Source: Undaria pinnatifida (taxonomy: Eukaryota; Sar; Phaeophyceae; Laminariales; Alariaceae). From it: a stretch of DNA of 64,000 nt. Made by a program: the position numbers and the translations under genes. Below the pieces are notes generated by a model, which was not told the origin of the DNA, ran no database searches, and worked only from the letters and a program-made list of their open reading frames with translations. The stretch covers positions 11,754,120-11,818,119 of the forward strand of contig JABAKD010000002.1 of assembly GCA_012845835.1 (NCBI GenBank), written 5' to 3'. This document shows, piece after piece, positions 1-13,900 of the stretch; position 1 is the stretch's first letter; each line of letters opens with the position of its first letter.

Positions 1-2070
1 CAAATCAAATACCGCAAAAAAATACGTAGACAGCCTTTGGTCACGTCACGTCAATCATCAAAATATATTATCTTCATCTTCAAGGGCGGTTATAGCATGC
101 TTCCTTGTACGCAATTTGTTGACATCACACGAACACGCAGCGCGCATTCAGCAAAACTCGCTCGTTTGGAGACACAAGCCAGCAGCGATACATGAGCACC
201 CTCATTGTACTTCGACAGAACAAGGCAATCGTCAATATGCGCCCAAAAACAGATAACACAAATGGTCCTACAGAAATGACCAATAATGCAAAAATATACG
301 GAAGACACAAATATCTACTCGTACGCTCAGCAAGCACATATGTATCGCTGTATAGCAAACTTGAACATCGGATTATGTTGCTGATCGGTTGGTCCCTAAG
401 CAGTCTCCTTGAACTGACAAGGTTCCTTAATTTTTCACTAGAAATGCATCGTAATGCGCATAGCAATAGACCCTCATACCGCTCCTGTCTGTTGATCAGA
501 AACAACACAAAGTTGCCTCTGAAACACGTCAATGCGTCAAACGCAATCAACGTATCCTTTGTTTTTAACACCAATCCGTCAAGCGCAATCAAGGTATCCT
601 TTGTTTTTAACGTATCCTTTGTTTTTAACACGACACAGAGCGCACTCTACGCATAGTACGTCTGCACTCAATTGAGTGTGGCAAAACACGCACTAAGACG
701 CGCGTACGGCAGTGTAGGTTTCGCATCGCAAGGGACACGCCACGAAATCACACGCGCTCGCTTCAATCTGTCGGTGAAAACGCCATGCTAATTGCACATG
801 TATGTGTATAATCGTCAAACGCAAATTACGGTTTCATATTATTTGGAACACGAGCTCCTTCAGTCTACGCGTCCATATGCACGGGGGGAAGCAAGTACCA
901 GGTTCTTTGCGGCAATACGTGGACATCTTTGTTTTCATGCAGAGGCCATCGGCGTACACACACGCTTTTAAAAACCGCCCTTTCAATGAACCTTCAGCAG
1001 CTACGACGAGATTCTCTCTCTACACAGAGGGTTGCAGCATGTACTCGCAGCATATCATAGTGCGTTATTTTTCCGCGACAAGATTATTCTGCTACACACA
1101 AGCACTCAAACCAGATTGAGACCAGTCGCAAAGCACGCGTTGTATCGTGCCGCATACTGCTGTATGGACAATAAACTAAACCACACACCAAGACGGGGTA
1201 GAGTTTTTAACAAGCAAAGCACGCCGCACGCTTGCCCCTAAGTATAAAGACACGACGCGCGACAAAGCGCGCGACAAATATAGCAGTATCTTCTCAAAAA
1301 CAAATCAAACTCACACCTTGAAAGCAAGAAATGCATTATCAAAAACGCGGGTCGATGCGCCAGCTCCCGCTGGCTCGGTGTCTCCAAAAAACCCGCACGT
1401 CCGCAAAAGCGACGGTGGTGAATCACAGTAGCGGATGCCCCCCCGGAACCCCTCCCCACTCAGAGGAGGGTGTCGACCCGGGCAGGTGCGCTGAGAAACA
1501 CGACTACTGCTACTGCAGCTGGTGCTGTCCAACACTGCGTGCTTAGCCAGAGCCTCGCGTTAATCATCTCCTTGTAATTGAGTCCCATCGACATAGGGTC
1601 GCGACGGGAACGAACGGATGGACATCGGCAAATGTGGAGCCTCCGAACCCCGCCTGCTACTTCACCTCCTCCACGCATGGAGCGGTGTTGGGACATAGCC
1701 TCCAGCGGTTCCACGCTCGGCTACAGCAGCCTCGGTCCTTCTCCTACAGTAGTCGTGTATTGCCGAAGACGCGGCGTAATTCACAACTGTTGTTTCGATC
1801 TATAACGAAATAATATCTAAGTTCGGTGCGGTCACCTCAGTTATCGATTACTATAGACACGCCTGGGTCAGGCAGGGTATACGTTTTGACCAGGGATTGT
1901 CCCCCCTTGACCTGACGGGGGCTGGTCAGCCCCATTAAAGTGTTAAAAAGAGAGAGATAAGTTGTTGTGTAATAGTTTCAAACACGAAAGCTCCAGCGAT
2001 CTTAGACTTCATCCCCGAATCCCTATGCCATATTCCAGAAGCGGATACATGGAAACCCCTATCGTCTTCA
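1..2070. other. No gene recognised; short tandem repeat near 540-635
   Basis: Neither strand shows an open frame with recognisable protein character or a convincing exon. Around 540-635 a short unit ending in 'gtatcctttgtttttaac' occurs three times, which is why several frames stay open there. The stretch 1330-1720 is more GC-rich and open in several frames, but the translations look like low-complexity shadow. Confidence 0.5.
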
Positions 2071-3571
2071 GATCCAATTAACGTTGACACGTCGGATCCT
2101 CAGCAGTCAATCACCAACAAGAAGATCAGCTGTCGTATCTTATCACCAACAGTACACACTCTCTGGTGCTCCACTGTGCACAGACCGTAGAATCCTATCA
2201 TTTTCGTTTGGTTCTACATTGTACAATTTGGGACTGATCTGGTCGAGATTTGCGATGCATCTCCGAGATTTGCGCGGCATATATCTGTCTCGCTTTGTGG
2301 AAACTGTAAAAGCTGGGTGCCGGTGGGTAGAGGAACGATTTAATGTGAAGAACACACGCAGAATGCAGCGTGCGAGCTAAGGAATTTCTGCTTGAAGTCA
2401 AAATTCCTTTTTTTCGAGTTGATTGTTGCTGAGTTATTTGATGACCATCGGCAACAGATGGGTTTGACGAGGTTGGACTGCGGGCAAGAAAGTTGTGGCA
2501 GCGTGAACATCCCATGTAGGCGTGGTGACCAAGGCTAATATTGGGAGGTATTTTTACGGCCTCTCTTTTCGATAGCTCAAAGCCACTTGCGCGAAAAGCA
2601 ATCCCGTGGCTTTGTGCCGTTCGGTTTTCGCGATATGCACCGCCATGGAATGCTTTGATACACTTCGCAGTCGAAAAAAGTTTCATGTCCGGTTTTTCGC
2701 ATGAAGTAAAACGCCACTCGTGCAAGTGGTTCAACATTGGTAGTAAAATGGGGGATACTATGATACCGTAGCTTGGGTATGGTGTCCTGTCCCTCATGTA
2801 GTCAATTCCTGCTCCATTGCATAACGTCAGGCTCTACAAGTGTTGAGTGGACTGATGCAAGAGGACGACGAGAATGTCGAGGTATGGTACCTGATGGCGA
2901 TAGCCTTCAGCGGCTTGCAACCTCCGGACTACGAAAGCGCGAGGTGTGTGGCGTGTGGCCCTTTGGAAGATGACATTTGAAATACCTTTCAGATTGCGCC
3001 GCGTATTGTGGTTTACAGAGTATTAATGGCATGGTGCTGATGGGAGTTTGTTTAGAGGACAGAGGACTTTGTCTGAATTTGTGCGGATGACTATCAGTTC
3101 TCACAATGCCACGGGTACGTGAGCAATGTCCACCAGCAGGAACGGTCTAAATACCATTGAAGACGCCACTCCCCACTCGCTTTCGGCATGATAAAATATC
3201 TTGTAACTGGCACTGCGCTTGTACTGCTGCGACTTCTGCGCTGTGTACCCTTTCGTTTGACGGCTACATGATCAATATTACGATTCGTACCTTTTTGACG
3301 GCTACAGTATTATTACTACTTATATTACCTCGTATAGTTCTATGATGCCCACCTTGTGACGACAACACTATTAAAACCAAATGCCTACTTCGGTGTGGCG
3401 GCAATTGTGTGCTATTCTATTATGCCTACCTTGTCCGTTGTCCGTGGTGTGTCGTGGGTTTGTAGCTGTAGTTTGTGCGTCATTTTGTCAGGCTTCATAG
3501 GCACTTGCGTGCTGTGCGACCTTGTTCTTATGTTTCTTCTCGATGCAATGATGCAATCTTACCCATAACAG

Positions 3572-4262
3572 GGTTCATTTGGATACGGCTGCTGAGATGC
3601 TGTCGAAAATTCGAATAGCACAGGAGCAAGTGGGAGAGGAGTTCGCCTTTGAGGACCAGGTAAGGGTAGGATTGACTTCGGTTGCCTGCCTCGAGATTAT
3701 ATTGTTGTCGAGGTTCAAGCGTGTGGCTGTGAAATGACGCGCGCGCCACGATAGGCGTTCTGCCTAATTTTTCAGCGGGTCCTCATTTGAAGAGCTCTCT
3801 TCCTATAACTCTAAACGCTGGCAACTCAAACGCTGACGTTGAACAAATGATTGTGCAATCTAATGAACAAATCCCATAGCCCAGGGATAAAACAAATGGT
3901 ATGAGCGCCAATAGTAGTCCAACGATATTGGGTAGTTGTTATACTGTAGTCCAGTTGATGAGCCCCGTCGGTCAGAAATGCTTTGGCCAAAAAAGAGGTA
4001 CTGTACCGCTATCTTAGCACGCGTCAAGTACCGAAGGATTGCCCTGTGCTGCCGGTGAATTCTTACTCCGGGTAACATACACACGCGTCAGGTGCAACTG
4101 GTGGAGGAGCAGCTGGAAACAATATCCCGTGCTGCAAAAGAAGGCCAAGATGCGCAAGGCAAAATCGCAGACAAAGAGGAGGCGTCACACATGCCAGATG
4201 CCCCAGGCGTTTTAGATGCCCCAAGCGAGCCAGAAGAGGCAACGGAAATGGATTGCGCTTGA
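3572..4262 (+). CDS. 3' end of a coiled-coil protein gene, two exons (partial)
   Basis: Two exons join cleanly. Exon 3572-3659 follows an 'aacag' acceptor and ends CAG|gtaagg. Exon 4092-4262 follows 'gcgtcag' and ends in TGA. Together they give about 85 residues. The first exon (29 codons) begins VHLDTAAEMLSK and ends EEFAFEDQ; the second continues VQLVEEQLETISRAAKEG, then an acidic, proline-containing tail ending EMDCA. Heptad-like spacing and the high Glu/Gln/Lys content suggest a coiled coil. The first exon starts with one leftover base, so the preceding exon should end with two bases of a codon; no such exon was found. A possible acidic exon near 2842-2883 has the wrong phase. The family is not recognised. 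Confidence 0.5.
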
Positions 4263-5330
4263 TGACTTTTGTATTCTCGCGTTTTCCCACTCGTGGCAGT
4301 TGATTGGTTCAATCTCCCTTGCAGATGACAGCACCGCGATAGTGTCGGACAGAGTATTGACATTCCAATATGAACGTTCGTGGGCACGGCACGCTACGTA
4401 TAATCGCGGATGGTTTAGATGAGGGTGAGCGCCATGGAAACTCGGTTGGTTGCAACAGGAGGCGTCTTGCTCGAGTGAGAGAGCGAGTGCTTCATTCGAC
4501 ACGATTTATATCGTAGAGGAAATACACCTTGGAGTTATTTTGGCGCTGGCAAGTTTTGTTGTAGTGCGTTGTGGATGGGCCTTTGACGTCGATGATCGAT
4601 GTTGACCTTGGATACCACGTCGAGCCCGCGTTGAAGTGGAATACAGCTTGTCTTGTTGAGTAGTGTTCGGTGTGTGTATCTACGAGCATTTTGTGTAATT
4701 AACGGTTTGAGCACGCTGCTGCCAGAAGATGCCAATGTGAAAAAGGCCACGACGCTACTGCGTGCACCTTCCGGCAACGTCGCCCAGAGGAGAACGCAAC
4801 CCAGATTCAGCTGTAAAAAAGCAAAGTGGCGCGTCGTTACACCAGTTCAGCTGTTCTCGTTGTACTGCCACACGGTAGCTTTTTTTCGTCATGTGAGCTT
4901 TTCACTCGTGTCTTACACGCAGCTGCGACGAGACTCCAATCAAACCTGTATATTTGGGGCTCTGCAATCGCCCCCCATACTCCACAAAAAAAAACAAATA
5001 TCCCCAGTATGTCTGCTGGACCGGGAGGTTTTTGCTAAACTGGAGTACTCTTTCGTCAATTGCTAACCAATAGATTTCCAGCTCTTGTATTGTCGAAGAA
5101 TCATCTGGGAAAGTACCTTGGCACAGCAGTGCTGTAACGTGATACCTTAACAGCACCAACACTAAATATGCCTAAATTTTCCCGGAGAGGGGCCTTGAAA
5201 AACCAAAAGCACACTAAAAACACAAACACCGCTACAGACTCATGATCATCCAGTTATTTACTGTCTATCGCCACGTAGAGCAGCATGTACACCTAAGCGC
5301 TGCGCTGGAGGTATAGGTACACTAGGTACA
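4263..5330. other. No gene confirmed; one coding-looking plus-strand segment at about 4700-4800
   Basis: Downstream of the coiled-coil stop codon the plus frame at about 4700-4800 reads GLSTLLPEDANVKKATTLLR, which resembles real protein more than its surroundings. No matching splice acceptor, donor or neighbouring exon was found. It may be a lone exon of another gene or chance. Confidence 0.25.
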
Positions 5331-5336
5331 TGAAAT

Positions 5337-5601
5337 AAACGGCATATCTCAAGGGCTGGAACAAAATACAATCAAACTCATCGTCATACCGTATAACACG
5401 CGGGATAAATAACGCACCCACCGGTGGGATAAGATTCTGAGCTTCATTTCTCCAAAACAAGGGAGGTACATTAAAAAATGGCATATCTCAAGGGCTTGAA
5501 CAATATACAAACGAACTCATCGTCATACCGTATAAGACGCAGGATAGATAACGCACCCACCCGTGGGATAAAATTTTGAGCTTCATTTCTCCAAAACAAG
5601 G
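5337..5601. repeat. Tandem duplication, two copies, period about 139 bp
   Basis: The segment 5337-5460 (beginning 'aaacggcatatctcaagggc' and ending 'catttctccaaaacaag') is repeated at 5475-5601 with scattered substitutions. Both copies contain 'ctcatcgtcataccgtata'. The divergence is modest, so the duplication is not brand new. No coding role is seen. Confidence 0.85.
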
Positions 5602-7780
5602 TGTGGGACTCACGACAACGATGACTTTGTAAACATGTCGCCGACGTTTTTCCATAGACGTATCGTTCGGCGTTTTTACCTTCCCGACATCGAGAAAACT
5701 GCCTTCGAAATTGGTCCGAGGGGGTGTATTACCTTGCGCATAATGGCGTAACTAGGTGCTTTCTGCGCTTAAGCAGTCCCAATCAGCCCCGTCGCCTGGC
5801 GTTTAATGTCATTGATTACATCGTGATTGCGTTCCTTGAACCCGTTGGTCAACCCCACATATATAATAGCCCGCTTGCAGACCCTCGCGATGACATACCT
5901 ACTGTGGGCAGAATCCCCTCGACGCGTGAAACGCTGTAAACAGCAAGGAGCGTGCGAATCATGGCACAGCTCCGCCGCAAAGGCCATGGAGATGCCTCCA
6001 TGGACACACGAGCTCAGATCACACCTGATGGCATTATGCCGACAGTTCACTCATGATTTGCAATTGGAGAGCTCTTAGATCGAAAAAGCGGCGTTGACCT
6101 CTTGTTTTGCAATATCAACGGCTCTCGAGCGGAAAGAGCCAGCTTGAAACAGCTTTGACGGCACTGAAACATTAACTCCGTTCATCAAACACGATTTTCC
6201 CGTAACGACTGATGGCACAATTCAGTAGAGTTGTGTTAATATCGTTCACAGCCCTGCTGTAAAATACGCAGGCTACCTTGTACAAAATGTCCTGCAAGAC
6301 AATGTTAAGCGGGTCTTGGCCGGCCTCAAGAGCGGGACTTTTTGCTGCTGGAAACAATGCCCCACACAAATACCATGTGGTTTGTCCCCAAAAACGTGCG
6401 TGCAAAACCTAAAGAGGTTAAACGGCTTGAAAAATGTTCAGGAAAAAGTGAGAGGGATGTCTGGCGCTTCTTTAGCCATTCACACGTTATCTTTTGGTTC
6501 CGGGGTGGACCTGCCATCCACCTTATCAACAGCTTCCGACAACAAGCCTTCAGAAGCTCCGAGCATTTTTTGCTCGACAGGCTTGGTGTTGTACATGTAA
6601 GTCGCGCACATGACCTAGAGATGCACACAACGTCGGGGGAGTTGGGAATCGCAGAATAGACAATTAGACGTTTTTCTTCGAACGACTACACGATGGGCTG
6701 CGAAAGATTCTCGCAATCGAATATAGGGTGATTGATGAACGAGTAGATGCTTGATCTTTTTGTCATTCACGTTTGCTACACAAACAAGTAAACCGATGAA
6801 TGTTCGTGTCAGCCAAAGCGTTCACGTTTCCGAGACAAATCGCAGCATCCAGCGAAGCCACTGAAGTACTTACAGCAAGTAGACCTATGGCTTTAACTAG
6901 GAATGAAGATAGCGCACCAAAAACGCGCGACCGACGCATCACGCAGCTTGCAAAGATGGTTATCGACCGTTATTACTCAAAATTCATAGAATTCACAGCT
7001 GGCGTGTTTTAACGTTGTTAGAAAACACGAATGTGAAACCTGCAGTATTGAGAGTAAGGGCCCAGATTGACGAAGAGCACGGAAAATCGTAATTCGATTT
7101 TATTTTTATTTTTTCATTAAAAATACACGAAACAATCAACTCTGCTTATCACGGAACGGCGTATTGCGTTCTAGAATTAAAAAAACGCAAAAGGGTCAAC
7201 GGACATCCGTGGGCAACGACCGAGGCGAGCGATGGCTCGCGTCCTTCTCGGAGCGCCGCGGCTAGCGGCAGATTATTTTTGCCGGCAGCGGCTAGGAGGC
7301 TTTGGCTCTAGGCGTCTCTTGGATGGGCTGGCGCCACCCCGCCGCCCAACACGGGCAGCAGCGACGGGATATAGCGGTTAAACTTCTGAGTGAATTCGTC
7401 ATGTGGTAGTTGGTCGTGTAACTTTCGAGGTCCAGGGCGACGAAAAACTGGGTTTGCGGCGGTTTCGATTGTTTTCGAAGCGTCGCAGGCGGCCGTCTAC
7501 GCTGTGCTAAGGACCTTCGGAGGCCGCGCTGCGGCTGCTCCGATGGTCCTACCTCTCGCAATGGTGGCTTCTCGCCTCCATCAGCCAGCGACATGGCACC
7601 AATTCGCGTGGCCTGCTTCGGTTACATGGTACATGCCATGCCTAGGTGCACCAACTCTCCAAATTGAATTTCGACTTTCGACTAAATTCGACCGGGAAAG
7701 TCTTTTTTTACTCGTTTGCTGAATTTGATTTGCCGTAATAACTCTGAGAATGCCTGCTTGGTGATTCCTTTTTTTACCAA
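5602..7780. other. No gene recognised
   Basis: Several open frames overlap on both strands between 5.7 and 6.7 kb, but none has exon boundaries or a family resemblance. At 7200-7600 the DNA turns GC-rich with inverted 'gccgcggctagcggcag'-type motifs. The 3' untranslated part of the transporter gene on the minus strand probably lies somewhere in 7.2-7.8 kb. Confidence 0.4.
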
Positions 7781-7782
7781 TC

Positions 7783-7942
7783 AGATTAAATTCAATTCTA
7801 CAAGAAAAAAATCGAAATTCGATTTGGCAAGTTCCTCGTTAATTCGGGCCCTAACAAGGGAAGCAATGAAAAGACTCTGCATGTCTTGGTCGACATGCTT
7901 AGCGGAGAAGCCAAACGCCACCACGGCAACAACGCTTGCAAG
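7783..7942 (-). CDS. Probable last exon of the SLC35A-type gene (phase unresolved)
   Basis: After a 'ctgcag' acceptor one minus frame reads SYLASVVAVVAFGFSAKHV, a hydrophobic stretch expected for the last transmembrane helix, and continues about 30 residues to a TGA. The preceding exon (7998-8102, ending GTIL before gtgaga) leaves no partial codon, while this frame needs two bases from upstream. Either a tiny exon or another donor was missed, or the junction differs. In the phase-compatible frame a stop comes after 15 codons. Confidence 0.35.
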
Positions 7943-10900
7943 ATAGCTGCAGGTCCGGTGGTCAAGTTATTGAACTGTAAGTCACGCGGGCTCTCACCAG
8001 TATTGTCCCAAAGACGAAACCCTGGGACAAAGACATGCCAAGGAAAGCGATTGACAACACACAGGAGAGGACGATGGAGATGCTCGTGGCGAAGCACTTC
8101 ACCTGAGCGGGGGGACACCACGAATCGCAAATAAAGAATTGGGGCGCGTTTTTTTCCGGTCTTACGCGCGTAGCAATATAACCTTCAGACAATTCAATTC
8201 GTAATTCCTGTGCCAACACCTTCGGAAAGACATGGCCTCCCAGCAGTGAGCGATATAGTGCATTTCCATGTCCTATGAATGTTCCCTACCAGGTACATCG
8301 TAAACATCCAACGCGCATTGAAGGCAAAAGCGGGGGCGAAATACAGCGCACGGGGCAAAATGTAATATAGCGGGGAAGAAGCCGTCCGCAGCTCTTGACG
8401 TCTGGACGCTCCAATACTCACTATTTTCAGTACGTCATTAAACTTGGCATACAGATTATCGCCGGGTCAAACCTGAAAAATTCCCAAGGTCGACTGAGCC
8501 AGCATTCGATAATATGAGCATAAGCGAGCATTCTGGTCTAGAGATGTTGCCTTCCTTTCGTGCATCAATTGCCCGGCTGCAAGGACATCCGCAACACATA
8601 CAACCCAGCATCTCTCAAATCCAACGGATGACGGCATGTGGCCCAACCGACCGGAGACCGGACGATTAAATATCTCAGTTACGCCTTGTCATCTGGAGAC
8701 GATGGGCGGACAGCCAGGCATTTCAGCTGCGAGTTTGCGAGTTGTGGAGAAGCGTGATAGTGGGCCCGCTTAATTTTTTACGGAGGCATACCGCGTACAG
8801 CACTCTGCGCGTACAGCTATCTCGAGCGTTTCTGAGGAGCTGATCCCGTCCAGGGTTAAATTAGCCCGTGTTGTGCGGTTATAAAAACAAACTTCGGCAT
8901 TTTTTCTGAGCATTTTTCCGTCGCCGAAGCACGACAGCGTGGGTTAGCAAGATTGGATGAAAACCAAAGAGTAGTGGGAATGCCGAACTCTGCGCGATAA
9001 AAATAAAGACACGTATCGTGGGGGAGAAAGGACGACACCTGTGACCACGGTTTGCCCAGACGATGGATTAAAAAAAGGAGATGAGAAAAAAAAGGCGATG
9101 CTGAATCTCACCACGTTGTCCGCGTACTTGACGACCATGGCCACAGCAAGACCCCCCAGTGAGTGCAGGGATATGCACAGCCACACCATCGGGCTGTAGC
9201 CCGAGAAGAAGCCGCGACTTGACACTGCAGCTCCGTCCTTGAAGACTACGGCTAGCAACCCCAAAAATAGACTGAACGACCCGAGTTGGATATTTCGAAT
9301 CCACAAGGATGCAGAGGAATTGCCCTACAAGTAGGCAAACAGAACCAGCGAGTCCGGGGGAAAAGTGGGTGGATATTGCAGCGGTAAATACTAGAGCGGT
9401 ATCAGTATCGCATGACGTTCTGTGTACTGTAGGGAAACCGCTTTGCCGACAGCTACTGCTGTTCTAGGTATGCAACATTAGCATTGCACCCGAGCGTGTG
9501 TCGGGGAAGTATTGAGATACCTCTCAATTCAAAGGGCATCAACATGCAGCCGGCAGCATTAACGACGCCCAACTTTCGCCGCACGCATCGCCATCGGCTA
9601 TTATCTGGTTATACTACCGGGCTATAGCCCCTCTTCATACCTTAAGCATCAGCTCGAAGAATACCCCACCTAGACCGGAACAGAAGCAGAGCGATATAGC
9701 GCTGACAAGGCCGATGAGGCTGTTCGAGGTGTCCTATGAAGCACGCACAGAGAGGCACGCACAGTATCATCAGCCTGGATTTTTCGTAGGGCCATCATGT
9801 CAAACAATACCAAACCCATTCCACGAAAAAATAAAAATGGGTTTGATCAGTGGGAATTCTGCTAATACTGTACTGCGGACTAGAGGAAGCCGAGAGCAAT
9901 GCACCAGGAATGAACTAACGGGTAGCAGTGCACTCGGCGCGTGTGGTGGACATCCCTACCACACAGGGCAGCAAGCCAATCCCCGATGTTGCTGGTATTG
10001 GTGGTTGGAGTTGCGTCACCAATTTCCCCCATTGCTAGGGCTATGAGTTGGCTGACTATACTAATAGTAAGTCGCCAACCGGATATAAGATGGCCAGGTA
10101 TTGCAGTTAGTTGCGTGCGGTAATTTGCGGTGTTCTGCGCGTTTGCATTTGGCTGGCGTGCTCGTGGCTCGACGTGTGGTGTTCACTAACATACACTACG
10201 ACTGACCTGGCTTTTACTCTGCCACACAACTAACAACCAGCCGTTAAGTCCAGCCAACTCACAGCCGTACCCTTTGCCGTTTGTGTTACCTCTTCGCCTG
10301 ATTCCGAGCCAGATACTTGGACCAATGCCACCCCAAGAGTGAGGGCTCCCAGCGACGTCCATTGCCTCCTGAACAGCGATTTCCCAAGAATTACGACGGA
10401 CAACAAAGCCGTGATGAGAATCTTGCTTTGGCAGATAATCTGGTAGGTTGGCCCATCCAAGTGCGAAGCTGCCACGTATGCGAGATTATTCTGGAAAACG
10501 GTCGAATGACGAGGCACGCAAGTGGGGGAAGGAGAAACTCATAGGTGATCTTGGCGCGTACAAGAAACACTCAGGCTACAGAGCCATTACTGGTGTGCTC
10601 GGGTTGCAAGCGGCAAATCTACTGGTACAAACAAATCTACTGGTACAACACAGACCTCGTAACTCTGTTTCCGGGCGAGGTCAGTCGTGCACGGCACAGG
10701 GCTAAGCAAGATTGGTGCAGCGCGGCTTGAACTCCAATACGAGCATAACAGGCGTCTGCTGCTCTCCTACTAATATACTTCCTACAGCTACAGCAGTACG
10801 CCACAGGCGTACATTGAGTAAAAAGTCGAAATGCCGACTTGCCAAAATGGCTTCGATCACCCACCACGAGGTTGCCGAGGCGCTCCTGGAGAAATTGGAA

Positions 10901-13900
10901 GGTGGTTTCGAGGGTGTGTTTCGTAGGGTACATACTCCGGGGTACCTGGGTACCAAACCTGGTGGTTGAGTCATACTCGGCTACCTACCCTGGTACCCCC
11001 AGAATACTAACAAAATATAAACTCGTTGGGGCTGGTCGGTGTTGCTTGCCCGGTTCTTTTCAAGGTGGCTAACTTTTCCTTTAGTTTTCAAGAGTTTTTC
11101 ATGCTATGCCTGGTATAGCTGACACGAACGCTTGCGACACCCACGGGATAGTAAAAGTCAACCACATCCCGTAGGGGAACCTTGTACACCCTACAAGATA
11201 CCCTGTTGGAAAATTCAAATTTTCCGTCAACCTCTTGTTTATTGTCAATAATGAACGTGTCTGATACAGATAATAGATGCCGCACCTGCAGAGTGTAGAG
11301 AAGGGCGAGCACTCCCATCTTCAGATATTGTTCAGGCTGGCCGATGGTGTTCGCGTGGACGTTCTTGACGAGAGCACCAACCGATCCCTCGATCTAAGCC
11401 CCACCATCACAGCAATGCAGAGGAATGGGGAGTTGAGTCTTGAAGCATGAATACTGTCATACCAGGCGATGTAGCTCGTCAATTATTGAGACGCACCGGC
11501 ACGCTATTCTAGACCACTAGCCGACAAGAAACGCCTTGTAAGCTACGGTATTCAAACGCAGACATGTATTACTTGGGATAACTTAATCTGCAGATAATAA
11601 CGCCGAAAGGCTTGGCACGGGGCCGCGTACTTACCGCTGCCGTGTTGTATATACGATCGAAATCGTATAATGTCGACTAGTTTATTCTATTGTCGGTATG
11701 CGAGTATCATGTCGAACTCCATTCAGATACTGCACTCTACATCCACCATCATCATTAACCGTATGTTATGATATTGTAAGAGTATCAACGTATCAATGCA
11801 TCCATACCAGGTATCAACGTATAAACACCTACAGATGTACGAGGTACTATTGGTACAAGTATACCTGGTAACCTGGTATAATAGCTATAATAAGAATAAC
11901 GATTGCTCTACTCGACGAGCCGTTCAAAGCTATCTTTTGAGCATTTGTTTGTGTCGATCAGCATTTGTTTGCGTTGATCCTGAGAATGCAGCATTCAGCG
12001 CTACGGGCCGCGACAGTAAACTATGCATTCATTACCAATTCGTGATACGCTACCACGACGATGAGAATACAGTATTTGGCGCTATGGTCGGCAAAATTTA
12101 ATCATATGATATGCGATATGATATCTATATATATAATTATTATTTTCTTTGAGGGGATAGGGATTTGGTCAGGAGTGTTTTTCGTGTCGGCCTCAGTATG
12201 GGATTCGCGGAACTGGAATTTCTCGGTCAAACCGCTTCGTTCGAGCGCCGTCTTCGGGGGGCGGCTCCAACGCCCCTCATCCTGCCTTATCCGTTCTGCA
12301 CCTCGACGTGAACGCGGATGGAGGCTGAGCGAGACAAGCGAAAAGTGCGCAAATTCTTGTATTTTGAACGGTACTCTCCAGTTATTCTTCGGATCTTGAT
12401 GTATGGAGAGGTTGATAAAATAAAACTTGGCAAGACATTATTTCCAAATTGGCGTCATATTTTGTCCCAAAACAAACAATATATACCATGAAAAAAATAC
12501 CCATGGTACCGCGGTAGGTATCATAGTAATGCATTTAATTAGTGAATTTCGGTCGGTACGTACGTACATGGATATAGACGTGGCAAGCGCACGCATGGCT
12601 AAAACGAGGAGGTAGTGATTACGATTACTGCGCCCCATTCTCGAGGGTGGTAGTTCGGGCACATCGACATAGCTTTATTCGTGCAAGTAATATAGGACGA
12701 GTAAGAGCACACGCACTGATGCGCTCTATTACACACACGCTTTTTGTCTGCCTTATAGCATGGACGGGGAGGGTGTACAAAAAAACAGGGAATAACTTTT
12801 CAACACAAAAAACAAGGGGAAACATCGTTTCTGTTGTTAAGCTGCGCCAGGTCGTAGTAAGTAGTAGACGGTATCCACGTAAGAAACCAGTGGCATGCAT
12901 TCGTCCCGGTATCGCATCGGCGGGTGGTTCTTTCCCCTAGAATACTCTACGGAGAAGTATAGCGGTGTGGAAGGCGTGCTTTGTTGTTGCTGTGGTGCCT
13001 TTGTCTACGTTGCTCTTTTGGTCGTTTGCCGCGGTCGTCTAGAAAAGCGGTCGTGTTGGTACGTAACTGACAAAAAAAAGTGTTGCTTCTTACATGACGT
13101 GCTCCTTGCTGCTGATTGCTGATTGATCATCTCTAGTGAGTTATATATAGCCGGTCGCCCCGGTGGTCTATCTATAGTGGTTACCTTCGAATACTACTAG
13201 CGTTGGTCCTTGAGCTCAATTACCACCGTTGTGAGATTTCTGACTTTATTTGCAGAAATGCAAAGATAGGATCAACCAACTGCTGAGAACGCCTAGCAGC
13301 GTGGGTAAGCACAATTTGACGCGAATCGACGAGGGCAGAAAATGCTGAACTCTTCTCGCGACAAAAGTTAAGGCATGTACCGTAGTGGGGAGGGGACAGG
13401 AGGGCCCGCTATGTGACCCCTGATCTGAGTTATACTACTACTGGGAGGGAGGGCGAGAGTAGTGCAAGGATAATGAATAGGATGGAAAACAAAACTGATA
13501 CAAAAATCAGAACAGCTTTTGAGACAAGCTACACCAACAAGCAAATACAGCAGTACAGAGGGGGTATTCCGATTCAAGATTACCCTCTGACAACCCGTAG
13601 CAGGCGCTCATTACTCTCATCTGCTGTGGGCAATGCATGGCTGTTAGTATGCCGGACATGGCGATTTGGCAGCTATTGTGTCCCGAATGGCTATATCTTT
13701 GACGCTTTGGGTACCAACTGTATATATTCATCCTGAGGTCGAGCATTTTGTACGAATTGCGATCGCATGGGGAAGTTTTGCTCTACTCTCTCGAGAGTAG
13801 TATGCTAGAAAACCCGCGAAAATAATAGCGAGCTTAGGTTTTTACCCAACAAGCGAATGAAAACGGGATTTTCAGATTTTTTTTCTTGTTTCGTGTAGGC

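Noticed and set aside
2198-2797. 199-codon minus-strand frame
   Set aside because: No recognisable domain, no exon signals, and amino-acid composition like random sequence.
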